The notes below the pieces were generated by a model that was not told the origin of the DNA, made no database searches, and saw only the letters and a program-made list of their open reading frames with translations. A stretch of DNA of 64,000 nucleotides from Streptomyces sp. SID13031 (GTDB taxonomy: Bacteria > Actinomycetota > Actinomycetes > Propionibacteriales > Kribbellaceae): contig NZ_JAAGLV010000010.1 in NCBI RefSeq assembly GCF_010548305.1, positions 1 to 64,000 on the forward strand, given 5' to 3'. Made by a program: the position numbers and the translations under genes. Positions within the stretch are counted from its first letter, which is position 1. Every line of letters begins with the position of its first letter. Below are positions 40,991 through 49,443 of the stretch, piece by piece.

Positions 40991-41617
40991 ATGGCGAGGC
41001 CGGACAAGGCAGCCGACGTCGCGGAGCTGACTGAGAACTTCAGAAGCTCAGGCGCCGCCGTACTGACCGAGTACCGCGGACTCACCGTGGCGCAGTTGCG
41101 GCAGTTGCGCACGGCGCTCGGTGATGACGTGCACTACGCCGTGGTGAAGAACACGCTGACCAAGATCGCGGCCAAGGATGCGGGTGTGGAGTCGTTCGAC
41201 TCCCTGCTCGAGGGTCCGTCGGCCATCGCCTTCATCAAGGGCGACCCGGTGGTCGCGGCCAAGGGGCTGCGTGACTTCGCCAAGGCCAATCCCCTTCTCG
41301 TCATCAAGGGCGGTGTGCTGGATGGCAAGGCACTCGGCTCCGACGAGATCAACAAGCTCGCTGACCTCGAGTCGCGTGAGGTTCTCCTCTCGAAGCTCGC
41401 AGGTGCGATGAAGGCGGCCCCGCAGCAAGCGGTGTCGTTGTTCGCTGCTCCGCTCGCACAGGCTGCCCGCCTGTTCGCGGCGCTGCAGGACAAGCTGCCG
41501 GCCGGCGACGCCCCCGTGGCGGACGAGGCTCCGGCTGCCGAGGCTGTGCAGGACGCACCCGCCGACGCACCTGCCGAAGAGGCGAGCACCGAGGAGACCA
41601 CGTCAGCTGACAGCTGA
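40991..41617 (+). CDS. rplJ: 50S ribosomal protein L10
   Basis: 208 residues, ATG at 40991 with GGAAGGAG seven bases before. N-terminal rRNA-binding domain (ADVAELTENFRSSGAAVLTEYRGLTVAQLRQLRTAL, VVKNTLTKIAAKDAG) and a C-terminal helix for L7/L12 dimers, with an Ala/Glu-rich tail. Base of the ribosomal stalk. Preceded by its autoregulatory leader. Confidence 0.97.
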   Translation: MARPDKAADVAELTENFRSSGAAVLTEYRGLTVAQLRQLRTALGDDVHYAVVKNTLTKIAAKDAGVESFDSLLEGPSAIAFIKGDPVVAAKGLRDFAKANPLLVIKGGVLDGKALGSDEINKLADLESREVLLSKLAGAMKAAPQQAVSLFAAPLAQAARLFAALQDKLPAGDAPVADEAPAAEAVQDAPADAPAEEASTEETTSADS

Positions 41618-41686
41618 CGCGTTCGAATCACGCAACACCCCAATCAGTGATCACCCCAGCAACACGTTGAAGGAAGGACCGCCAAA

Positions 41687-42070
41687 ATGGCGAAGCTCAG
41701 CACCGAAGAGCTGCTCGGTCAGTTCAAGGACCTCACCCTGCTCGAGCTCTCTGAGTTCGTGAAGGCCTTCGAAGAGGAGTTCGGCGTCACCGCCGCCGCT
41801 CCCGTCGCCGTCGCGGTCGCGGGTGCCCCCGGCGCCCCGGCCGAAGAGGCCTTCGAGCAGGACGAGTTCGACGTCGTCCTGGAGTCGGCCGGCGACAAGA
41901 AGATCCAGGTCATCAAGGAGGTGCGCGCCCTCACGAGCCTCGGCCTGAAGGAGGCCAAGGACCTCGTCGAGAGCGCGCCGAAGGCCATCCTCGAGAAGGT
42001 CGACAAGGCTTCGGCCGAGAAGGCGAAGGATGCCCTCGAGGGCGCCGGCGCCACCGTCTCGGTCAAGTGA
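41687..42070 (+). CDS. rplL: 50S ribosomal protein L7/L12
   Basis: 127 residues after GAAGGAAGG. N-terminal dimerisation part (STEELLGQFKDLTLLELSEFVKAFEEEFGV), an Ala/Pro hinge, and the C-terminal factor-binding domain (EFDVVLESAGDKKIQVIKEVRALTSLGLKEAKDLVESAPK). Binds L10 and recruits translational GTPases. Normally followed by rpoB; here the mce operon intervenes. Confidence 0.97.
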   Translation: MAKLSTEELLGQFKDLTLLELSEFVKAFEEEFGVTAAAPVAVAVAGAPGAPAEEAFEQDEFDVVLESAGDKKIQVIKEVRALTSLGLKEAKDLVESAPKAILEKVDKASAEKAKDALEGAGATVSVK

Positions 42071-42073
42071 CCT

Positions 42074-42135
42074 GTGCGGCCTAGCCGCACAACGAAGTGA
42101 TACCAGTTGAAGGGCGGTCCTACGGGGCCGCCCTT
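42074..42135 (+). terminator. Two hairpins after rplL
   Basis: GTGCGGC-cta-GCCGCAC (42074-42090) and AAGGGCGG ... CCGCCCTT (42110-42135) lie directly behind the rplL stop. Neither has a clear U-tract. They probably end or attenuate the rplJL transcript ahead of the mce operon promoter. Confidence 0.6.
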
Positions 42136-42212
42136 CGGCATGTCCGGACCGGGACTAGTATCCCGAAAGGTCTCGGTGCGTGACCACAGCGTGACTCTTC
42201 GGTCGTGATCAC

Positions 42213-42254
42213 TTGACAGACAGGGGTTACGCAAAAGCGTACTCGTGCGTAACC
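42213..42254 (+). promoter_or_regulatory. Candidate mce operon promoter/operator with 9-bp perfect inverted repeat
   Basis: A consensus TTGACA (42213-42218) is followed by GGTTACGCA (42225-42233) and its exact complement TGCGTAACC (42246-42254), 12 bases apart. The repeat covers the place where a -10 element should be (no good TANNNT at ideal spacing; TACTCG at 42240). The mce ATPase gene starts 75 bases later. The pattern fits a repressor operator. It is not the KstR consensus (AACnnGTT type). Confidence 0.6.
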
Positions 42255-42329
42255 TAAGCAACCGCGCCCTCGTTGAACCGGCGAAAGCACGTCGGTCGGG
42301 GCAGCACGACTTACCCGTGAGGAGGACCG

Positions 42330-43277
42330 GTGGGCGTAGAAGTCCGCGTCGAGGGACTGTCGAAGTCCTTCGGAAGCCAGCTGATCTGGGGCGACGTGTC
42401 CCTGACCCTGCCGGCCGGCGAGATCTGCGTGATGCTGGGCCCTTCCGGCACCGGGAAGTCCGTATTCCTGAAGACGCTGATCGGTCTGCTCAAGCCCGAC
42501 AAGGGTCACGTGCACATCGAGGGCGTCGACATCGCGACCTGCTCCGAGCGCCAGCTCTACGAGGTCCGCAAGTTGTTCGGCGTGCTGTTCCAGGACGGCG
42601 CGATGTTCGGCTCGATGAACCTGTACGACAACGTCGCCTTCCCGTTGCGTGAGCACACCAAGAAGTCCGAGTCCGAGATCCGCTCCATCGTGATGGAGAA
42701 GATGGAGATGGTCGGCCTGGTCGGCGCGGAGAAGAAGCTCCCGGCCGAGATCTCCGGCGGGATGCGCAAGCGCGCCGGGCTGGCCCGCGCGCTCGTGCTG
42801 GAGCCCGAGATCCTGCTCTTCGACGAGCCCGACTCCGGCCTCGACCCGGTCCGGACGGCGTTCCTGAACCAGCTGATCATCGACCTGAACGAGATGACCC
42901 AGGCGACCTGCCTGATCGTCACCCACGACATCAACACCGCGCGGACGGTGCCGGACAACATCGGTCTGCTGTACCACCGGCACCTGGCGATGTTCGGCCC
43001 GCGCGAGATGCTGCTGTCCAGCGAGGAGCCGGTGGTCCGCCAGTTCCTGAACGCCCAGCGGATCGGCCCGATCGGCATGTCGGAGGAGAAGGACGCCGAC
43101 GAGCTCGCCGCCGAGGCCGACCAGGAGCTGCCGCCGCTGCCGCCGATCCCGATCCAGCAACTGCCCAGCAGCGGCGTACTACGCCCGACCCAGCGCCCGC
43201 CGGGCCAATGGTGTGAGGACAACGGCGTGACGCCACCGCCCGGTTCCTTCGCCGGTGACGTGGTGACGACTTCGTGA
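42330..43277 (+). CDS. mceG: Mce transport system ATP-binding protein MceG (Mkl)
   Basis: 315 residues from a GTG behind GGAGGACC. ABC ATPase of the Mkl/MlaF group: Walker A MLGPSGTGKSVFLKTLIGLLKP, Q-loop GVLFQDGAMFGSMNLYDNVAFPL, signature ISGGMRKRAGLARAL, Walker B ILLFDEPDSGLDPVRT, and His switch IVTHDINTA. A Pro-rich C-terminal tail of ~70 residues (LPPLPPIPIQQLPSSG) is typical of actinobacterial MceG. Powers lipid/steroid import through the YrbE permeases encoded next. Stop overlaps the YrbEA GTG. Confidence 0.94.
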   Translation: MGVEVRVEGLSKSFGSQLIWGDVSLTLPAGEICVMLGPSGTGKSVFLKTLIGLLKPDKGHVHIEGVDIATCSERQLYEVRKLFGVLFQDGAMFGSMNLYDNVAFPLREHTKKSESEIRSIVMEKMEMVGLVGAEKKLPAEISGGMRKRAGLARALVLEPEILLFDEPDSGLDPVRTAFLNQLIIDLNEMTQATCLIVTHDINTARTVPDNIGLLYHRHLAMFGPREMLLSSEEPVVRQFLNAQRIGPIGMSEEKDADELAAEADQELPPLPPIPIQQLPSSGVLRPTQRPPGQWCEDNGVTPPPGSFAGDVVTTS

Positions 43278-44047
43278 CAGCCTCCGCCACCGCCCCGCTG
43301 AAGGCCGCAGGATCGCTGTTCGCTTTCGCGCTCGACGCCGCCCGGGCCTCGGTCCGGCGGCCGTTCCAGCTGCGCGAGTTCCTGCAGCAGGCGTGGTTCG
43401 TGGCGAGCGTGACGATCATCCCGACCGCACTGGTCGCGATCCCGTTCGGCGCGGTGATCGCGTTGCAGGTCGGTGGGCTGATCCAGCAGTTCGGCGCGCA
43501 GGCCTTCACCGGCTCGGCCGCCGTACTGGCCGTGGTCCGTGAGGCGTCGCCGATCGCGACCGCGCTGCTGATCGCCGGCGCGGGCGGCTCGGCCATCTGC
43601 GCCGACCTCGGCGCGCGCAAGATCCGCGAAGAGCTCGACGCGATGATGGTGCTCGGCATCGACCCGATCCAGCGCCTGGTCGTCCCGCGGGTGCTGGCCA
43701 CCATGCTCGTCGCGTTCTTCCTGAACGGCTTCGTCAGCGTGGTCGGCGTGATGGGCGGCTACATCTTCAACGTGGTGCTGCAGGACGGTACGCCCGGTAG
43801 CTATATAGCCTCGTTCACGGCGCTCGCCCACCTGCCCGACCTGTGGCAGGGGCAGGTGAAGGCGCTGGTGTTCGGCTTCATCGCCGCGGTGGTCGCCTCT
43901 TACAAGGGTGTGAACGCCGGTGGTGGCCCGAAGGGGGTCGGCGACGCGGTGAACCAGTCCGTCGTGATCACCTTCATGCTGCTGTTCGTCGCGAACTTCT
44001 CGATGACGGCGATCTACTTCCAGCTCGTACCGCCGAAGGGGGCCTGA
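43274..44047 (+). CDS. MlaE/YrbE-family permease, YrbEA
   Basis: 257 residues from a GTG (GTGA overlap). Permease of the MlaE family with five to six hydrophobic segments (SVTIIPTALVAIPFGAVIALQVG; VVREASPIATALLIAGAGGSAICADLGARKIREELDAMMVLGIDPIQRLVVPRVLA). The EExDAMxVLGIDP loop is the family's ATPase-docking motif. Forms the membrane channel with YrbEB beneath the MceA-F hexamer. First of the conserved yrbEA-yrbEB-mceABCDEF series. Confidence 0.93.
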   Translation: MTASATAPLKAAGSLFAFALDAARASVRRPFQLREFLQQAWFVASVTIIPTALVAIPFGAVIALQVGGLIQQFGAQAFTGSAAVLAVVREASPIATALLIAGAGGSAICADLGARKIREELDAMMVLGIDPIQRLVVPRVLATMLVAFFLNGFVSVVGVMGGYIFNVVLQDGTPGSYIASFTALAHLPDLWQGQVKALVFGFIAAVVASYKGVNAGGGPKGVGDAVNQSVVITFMLLFVANFSMTAIYFQLVPPKGA

Positions 44048-44053
44048 CCTGCC

Positions 44054-44887
44054 ATGGCGCAGTCCGCCCTCGACGTCTTGATCAAGAAGCCGCTGAACTC
44101 GCTCGACCGGCTCGGTGAGCAGCTCGCCTTCTACCTCAAGGCACTGGCCTGGTCCGGCAAGTCGGTCCGCCGGTACCGCCGCGAGATCCTCCGGCTGCTC
44201 GCGGAAGTGACGCTCGGTACCGGTGCACTGGCCGTGATCGGCGGCACCGTCGGCGTGATCACCTTCCTGGCCTTCTTCACCGGCACGGAGGTCGGCCTGC
44301 AGGGCTACTCGGCGCTGAACCAGATCGGCACCTCGGCCTTCGCGGGTTTCGTCAGCGCCTACATCAACACCCGCGAGATCGGTCCGCTGATCGCCGGGAT
44401 CGCGCTCGCCGCGACCGTCGGCTGTGGTTTCACCGCGCAGCTCGGCGCGATGCGGATCAGCGAGGAGATCGACGCCCTCGAGGTGATGGCGGTCCCGTCC
44501 CTGCCGTACCTGGTCACCACCCGGATCATCGCGGGGCTGATCGCGGTCGTCCCCTTGTACGTCGTCGGGTTGCTGTCGTCGTATTTCGCCACCAGGCTGA
44601 CCGTGACGACGTTCTACGGGCAGAGCACCGGGACGTACGACCATTATTTCCATCTGTTCTTACCACCGGGTGACGTGCTCTGGTCGTTCGGCAAGGTGCT
44701 CGTCTTCTCGGTGCTGGTGATCCTGGTGCACTGCTACCACGGGTACCACGCGACCGGCGGCCCGGCAGGCGTCGGTGTCGCCGTCGGGCGCGCGGTCCGG
44801 ACGTCGATCGTCGTGATCAACGTCGTCGACCTGCTGCTGTCGATGGCGATCTGGGGCACCACGACCACGGTCAGGCTGGCGGGGTAG
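44054..44887 (+). CDS. MlaE/YrbE-family permease, YrbEB
   Basis: 277 residues, six bases after YrbEA. Same fold as YrbEA: AVIGGTVGVITFLAFFTGTEVGLQGYSALNQIG, REIGPLIAGIALAATVGCGFTAQLGAMRISEEIDALEVMAVPSLPYLVTTRIIAG (docking loop EEIDALEVMAV) and a C-terminal ATGGPAGVGVAVGRAVRTSIV. Partner of YrbEA in the Mce importer. Directly followed by MceA. Confidence 0.93.
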   Translation: MAQSALDVLIKKPLNSLDRLGEQLAFYLKALAWSGKSVRRYRREILRLLAEVTLGTGALAVIGGTVGVITFLAFFTGTEVGLQGYSALNQIGTSAFAGFVSAYINTREIGPLIAGIALAATVGCGFTAQLGAMRISEEIDALEVMAVPSLPYLVTTRIIAGLIAVVPLYVVGLLSSYFATRLTVTTFYGQSTGTYDHYFHLFLPPGDVLWSFGKVLVFSVLVILVHCYHGYHATGGPAGVGVAVGRAVRTSIVVINVVDLLLSMAIWGTTTTVRLAG

Positions 44888-44889
44888 CG

Positions 44890-46206
44890 ATGACCAGACG
44901 ATTACTCGGGACGGCCTTCATCGGGTTGCTCTGCTTCCTGCTCTGGCTGACCTACGCCTTCTACACGAAGGTCTTCACCGCCACCGTCGACGTGGAACTG
45001 CAGACCAGCCACATCGGCCTGCAGCTGAACCGGCACGCGGACGTGAAGCTGCGCGGCATCATCGTCGGCGAGGTCCGCAGCGTCTCCACCGACGGCGACT
45101 TCGCCACCGTGCACCTGGCGCTGAAGCCCGACCAGGTGCAGGAGATCTCCAGCCAGGTCAGCGCGCGGATCCTGCCCAAGACGCTGTTCGGCGAGAAGTA
45201 CGTCGCGCTGGTGCCGCCGGCCGGTCCCGAGGGCCGCGCGATCAAGGGTGGCGACGTGATCGCCCGGGACAAGACCGCGGTCGGCATCGAGATCGAGAAG
45301 GTGCTGAACGACGCGCTGCCGCTGCTGCAGGCGGTCGACCCGGCCGACCTGAACGCGACGCTGAACACGCTGGCCACGGCGCTGGAGGGGCGTGGCAGTG
45401 AGATCGCCGAGACCCTCACCCAGCTCGACGGCTACCTGAAGAAGCTGAACCCGAACGTACCGAACCTGATCGCCGCGCTGACCAAGCTGACCCAGGTCTC
45501 GAAGATCTACGGCGACGTCACGCCGGACCTGGCCCGGGCGCTGCGCAACCTGACCATCACCGGCAACACCGTGGTGGAGAAGGAGAAGCAGTTGCAGACG
45601 TTCTTCATCGACGTCCAGACGCTGTCCACCACCGGGAACACCTTCCTGAAGGAGAACGAGGACCGGGTGATCCGGCTCGGCGAGGTGAGCAGGCCGGTGC
45701 TCGACCTGCTGGAGCGCTACTCGCCGGAGTTCCCCTGCTTCCTCAAGGTGATGACGGACACCATCCCGACCCTGAGCGACACTTTCCGCGACGGCCGGCT
45801 GAACATCAACCTGGAGCTGATCACCAACCAGCCCACTCCGTACCAGCCGAACGAGACGCCGAAGTACGAGGACCATCGCGGCCCGACCTGTGTCGGCCGG
45901 AACTACACCGTGCCGGGGGAGCATCCCGGCCCGTACACGCAGGCCAACCCGGCGCCGTACGTCACCGGTGAGGACGGCGTGATCGGCGACCACGGCAAGA
46001 ACACGAAGTTCCCGGTCAACCTGCAGCTGAACCGGGCGATGCCCGGCTTCGCGATGGACACCGGTGGCGCCGGTACGCCGGCCGAGCAGAAGGTGATCGA
46101 CTCCTTCGCCGGACCGGCGATGGGCATCCCGGCCGGCGAGGTACCCGATCTGACCACCCTGCTGATCGGCCCCCTGGTCCGCGGCGGGCAGGTGAACCTG
46201 AAATGA
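44890..46206 (+). CDS. Mce family protein, MceA position
   Basis: 438 residues. A single N-terminal membrane anchor (GTAFIGLLCFLLWLTYAFYT) is followed by the MCE/MlaD domain (ADVKLRGIIVGEVRSVSTDGDFATVHLALK; SARILPKTLFGEKYVALVPP) and a long helical region (~130-300) that builds the hydrophobic tunnel. The C-terminal ~120 residues are Pro/Gly-rich and probably disordered. Overlaps MceB by ATGA. Confidence 0.92.
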   Translation: MTRRLLGTAFIGLLCFLLWLTYAFYTKVFTATVDVELQTSHIGLQLNRHADVKLRGIIVGEVRSVSTDGDFATVHLALKPDQVQEISSQVSARILPKTLFGEKYVALVPPAGPEGRAIKGGDVIARDKTAVGIEIEKVLNDALPLLQAVDPADLNATLNTLATALEGRGSEIAETLTQLDGYLKKLNPNVPNLIAALTKLTQVSKIYGDVTPDLARALRNLTITGNTVVEKEKQLQTFFIDVQTLSTTGNTFLKENEDRVIRLGEVSRPVLDLLERYSPEFPCFLKVMTDTIPTLSDTFRDGRLNINLELITNQPTPYQPNETPKYEDHRGPTCVGRNYTVPGEHPGPYTQANPAPYVTGEDGVIGDHGKNTKFPVNLQLNRAMPGFAMDTGGAGTPAEQKVIDSFAGPAMGIPAGEVPDLTTLLIGPLVRGGQVNLK

Positions 46207-47234
46207 AGCTGCTCGACAAGAAGACCTCGCTCGACACCGTCCGGCTGGCGATCTTCGTCGTCGTCACGACGGTGGCGACCGCGCTGCTGGCCATCACCAT
46301 CGGCAACATCAGCTTCAACGCGACCACGAAGTACCGGGCCGTGTTCACCGACGTGGTCGGGCTGAACAAGGGTGACGACATCCGGATCGCGGGTGTCCGG
46401 GTCGGGCAGGTCGACAAGATCGCGGTCTACCAGGACAAACTCGCGATGATCACCTTCAGCGTCGACTCCGACCAGGTGCTCGACACCAGCACGCGGGCGA
46501 CGATGCGCTACCGCAACCTGGTCGGCAACCGCTACGTCGCGCTGACCGAGGGCGTCGGCGGTGGCAGCAAGATGAAGGCGAACGGGATCATCGACAAGGA
46601 CCGGACGGCGCCCGCGCTGGACCTGTCGGTGCTGTTCAACGGGTTCAAACCGCTGTTCACCGCGCTGACGCCGAAGGACGTGAACCAGTTCGCGTTCGAG
46701 GTGATCAAGGTGCTGCAGGGTGAGGGCGGCACGATCGAGAGCCTGCTCGCCCGGACGGCGTCGCTGACCACCACCCTGGCCGACTCCGACCAGGTGATCG
46801 GCGACCTGATCACCAACCTGACCTCGACGCTGCAGATCGTCTCGCAGCGCCAGCAGAACTTCTCCCAGCTGCTGGTCAACCTGCAGCAGTTCATCACCGG
46901 GCTGAGCCAGGACATCAACCCGATCCTCGGCTCGCTCGGCTCGATCAACTCGCTGAACACGAAGACGGCCGGCCTGCTGCAGCAGACCCGGGTGCCGCTC
47001 AAGGCGGACCTCGACCGGCTGCGCCAGGTGTCGACCACCCTTGACGACACCCAGGCGATCTGGGTGAAGACGCTGCAGAACATGCCGGGCAAGCTCGAGA
47101 CGCTGACCCGGACCGCGTCGTACGGGTCCTGGTTCAACTTCTACCTGTGCGGCTTCGACGGCAACGTCACGCTGCCGCTGGGCACCCGGATCCCGATCAG
47201 CCATGACGTCAACTCGGCGAGGTGCGCCAAGTGA
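46203..47234 (+). CDS. Mce family protein, MceB position
   Basis: 343 residues, ATGA overlap. N-terminal anchor (LAIFVVVTTVATALLAITIGNI), MCE domain (YRAVFTDVVGLNKGDDIRIAGVRVGQVDKIAVYQDKLAMITFSVDS; ATMRYRNLVGNRYVALTEG) and a helical domain with repeated heptad-like segments. C-terminus short with CGFDG, as is usual for MceB-type members. Hexamer subunit with MceA and MceC-F. Confidence 0.92.
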   Translation: MKLLDKKTSLDTVRLAIFVVVTTVATALLAITIGNISFNATTKYRAVFTDVVGLNKGDDIRIAGVRVGQVDKIAVYQDKLAMITFSVDSDQVLDTSTRATMRYRNLVGNRYVALTEGVGGGSKMKANGIIDKDRTAPALDLSVLFNGFKPLFTALTPKDVNQFAFEVIKVLQGEGGTIESLLARTASLTTTLADSDQVIGDLITNLTSTLQIVSQRQQNFSQLLVNLQQFITGLSQDINPILGSLGSINSLNTKTAGLLQQTRVPLKADLDRLRQVSTTLDDTQAIWVKTLQNMPGKLETLTRTASYGSWFNFYLCGFDGNVTLPLGTRIPISHDVNSARCAK

Positions 47235-48259
47235 AGCCGTTCAGGGAACAGAACCAGGTCACCATCGGCGTGGTCGGCCTGACCGTGATCGGGCTGGTCA
47301 TGCTGGCCGCGTTCAAGGCGCAGGACCTGCCGCTGATCGGTGGCGGCACGAAGTACTCCGCGCAGTTCTCCGAGGCCGGCGGACTGAAGCCGAACGACGA
47401 GATCCGGGTCGCCGGGGTCCGGGTCGGCCAGGTCCGCAAGGTCGAGCTCGAGGGCACTCACGTCCGGGTCGACTTCGTCGTCGACCGCGGCGTGAAGCTC
47501 GGCAACAAGACCGGCGCCGAGATGAAGATCAAGACGCTGCTCGGGCAGAAGTACCTGAAGCTCGATCCGGCCGGCGACGGCGAGCTCAAGGAGGGTTCGG
47601 CGATCCCGCTGGACCGGACGATCTCGGCGTACGACGTCGTCGACGCGTTCACCGATCTGGCCAACACCACCGAGCGGATCGACACCGCGCAGCTGGCGAA
47701 GGCGCTGGACACGTTGTCGACGACCTTCAAGAACACCCCGGAAGAGGTCCGGGCCTCGCTGACCGGGCTGTCCCGGCTGTCCCGCAACGTCGCCAAGCGC
47801 GACGAGCAGCTGAAGCAGTTGCTGCAGCACTCCGAGGTGGTCACCAAGGTTCTGGCCGACCGCAACGAAGAGCTGATCAAGCTGATGAAGGACGGCAACA
47901 CCGTGTTCCAGGCGGTGCAGGCGCGCCGGGCGCTGATCCACGAACTGCTCGTCTCGACGCAGAAGCTGGCCGCGCAGGTCAGCGCGCTGGTCAAGGAGAA
48001 CCGCAAGGACCTGGCGCCGACGCTGACCAAGGTCAACGCCGTGCTGGCCACCCTGCTGAAGAACCAGAACGCGCTGGACGCCAGCATCAAGGGCCTCGCG
48101 CCGTATGCACGGGTGTTCACCAACACCCTCGGTACCGGGCCGTGGTTCGACACCTACGTGCAGAACCTCGTACCGGTGCCCGAGATCCCGTTGCCGCAGC
48201 TCCCGATCCCGGGGTTGCCGCCGATCCTGGGCGGGCTGACCGGGGGGAGCGGCCGATGA
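47231..48259 (+). CDS. Mce family protein, MceC position
   Basis: 342 residues from the GTG at 47231 that overlaps the MceB stop; an ATG at 47222 is inside MceB. Anchor VTIGVVGLTVIGLVMLAAF, MCE domain (YSAQFSEAGGLKPNDEIRVAGVRVGQVRKVELEGTHVRVDFVVD; KTLLGQKYLKLDPAG), helical tunnel segment, and a Pro-rich tail (PVPEIPLPQLPIPGLPPILG). Confidence 0.92.
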   Translation: MKPFREQNQVTIGVVGLTVIGLVMLAAFKAQDLPLIGGGTKYSAQFSEAGGLKPNDEIRVAGVRVGQVRKVELEGTHVRVDFVVDRGVKLGNKTGAEMKIKTLLGQKYLKLDPAGDGELKEGSAIPLDRTISAYDVVDAFTDLANTTERIDTAQLAKALDTLSTTFKNTPEEVRASLTGLSRLSRNVAKRDEQLKQLLQHSEVVTKVLADRNEELIKLMKDGNTVFQAVQARRALIHELLVSTQKLAAQVSALVKENRKDLAPTLTKVNAVLATLLKNQNALDASIKGLAPYARVFTNTLGTGPWFDTYVQNLVPVPEIPLPQLPIPGLPPILGGLTGGSGR

Positions 48260-49443
48260 AGATCGCAGGACTCTCCCGGATGATCGCGTTCGGCGTCGTC
48301 ATCGTGGTGCTGGCCGTCAGCGTCATCTCGCTCTGGCCGCATCCCGAGCGGGTGTCGGCGACGGCGTACTTCCCGCGCGCGGTCAGCGTCTACCCGGGCT
48401 CCGACGTCCGGATCCTCGGCATCAAGGTCGGCGAGATCGAGAGCGTGACGCCGGCCGGCCGCTCGGTCCGGGTGAAGTTCTGGTGGGAGGCCAAGCACAA
48501 GGTGCCGGCCGAGGCGAAGGCCGTGATCGCGTCCCCGTCGATCGTCGCCGACCGGTACCTCCAGCTCACCCCGGCGTACTCCAAGGGTGCCGTGATGGCC
48601 GACGGCGCGCAGATCCCGCTGGAGCGGACGGCCGTACCGCTCGAGCTCGACCAGATCTACGAGAGCCTGAACGACCTGTCCGTCGCGCTCGGCCCGAAGG
48701 GCGCCAACGACCAGGGCGCCCTGTCGCGGCTGCTCGACGTGTCCGCGGCCAACCTGAACGGTCAGGGCGCGAAGCTGAACCAGACCATCACCGACGTGTC
48801 CACGCTGACCCAGACCCTGTCGAGCAACTCCAAGAGCCTGTTCAGCACGGTCCGGCAGTTGCAGACCTTCGTCTCCGCGCTGGCCGCCAACGACGCCCTG
48901 GTGAAGCAGTTCAACACGAACTTCGCGGCCACCTCGACCACGCTGGCCGGTGAGCGCCAGGACCTGTCCGCCGCGCTGTCCACGCTGGCGGCGGCGCTCG
49001 GTGAGGTGGCGAGCTTCGTCAAGGACAACCGTTCGCTGCTGAAGACCACCATCTCCGGCGCCACCGACGTCTCCCAGATCCTGGTCAAGGAGAAGGCCGC
49101 GCTGGCCGAGATCATCGACACCGCGCCGCTCGGCCTGGGCAACCTGGCCCGCGTCTACAACCCGCAGTTCGGCACCCTGGACCAGCGGATCAACCTGGCC
49201 CAGCTGGACGACCCGGCGACCTTCATCTGTTCGCTGCTGATCCAGGCCAACCAGCCGTTGTCGACGTGTTCGGCGCTCAAGCCGATCTTCGACGCGCTGC
49301 CGAAGCTCCCGCTGCTGAGTGCCATCACCGGCTCCGGCGGACCAGCCGGTACGCCGTGGGCGCCGGCCCCGAAGGCCAAGCTGGCCAGCCCCGACCCCGT
49401 CGACGACACACTCGGCGGCCTGGTCCCGGGTGGTACGCGATGA
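48256..49443 (+). CDS. Mce family protein, MceD position
   Basis: 395 residues, ATGA overlap with MceC. Anchor MIAFGVVIVVLAVSVISLW, MCE domain (ATAYFPRAVSVYPGSDVRILGIKVGEIESVTPAGRSVRVKFWWEA; AVIASPSIVADRYLQLTPAY) and a long Ser/Thr-rich helical region (LTQTLSSNSKSLFSTVRQLQTFVSAL). Pro/Ala-rich C-terminus. Ordinary MceD features. Confidence 0.92.
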   Translation: MKIAGLSRMIAFGVVIVVLAVSVISLWPHPERVSATAYFPRAVSVYPGSDVRILGIKVGEIESVTPAGRSVRVKFWWEAKHKVPAEAKAVIASPSIVADRYLQLTPAYSKGAVMADGAQIPLERTAVPLELDQIYESLNDLSVALGPKGANDQGALSRLLDVSAANLNGQGAKLNQTITDVSTLTQTLSSNSKSLFSTVRQLQTFVSALAANDALVKQFNTNFAATSTTLAGERQDLSAALSTLAAALGEVASFVKDNRSLLKTTISGATDVSQILVKEKAALAEIIDTAPLGLGNLARVYNPQFGTLDQRINLAQLDDPATFICSLLIQANQPLSTCSALKPIFDALPKLPLLSAITGSGGPAGTPWAPAPKAKLASPDPVDDTLGGLVPGGTR

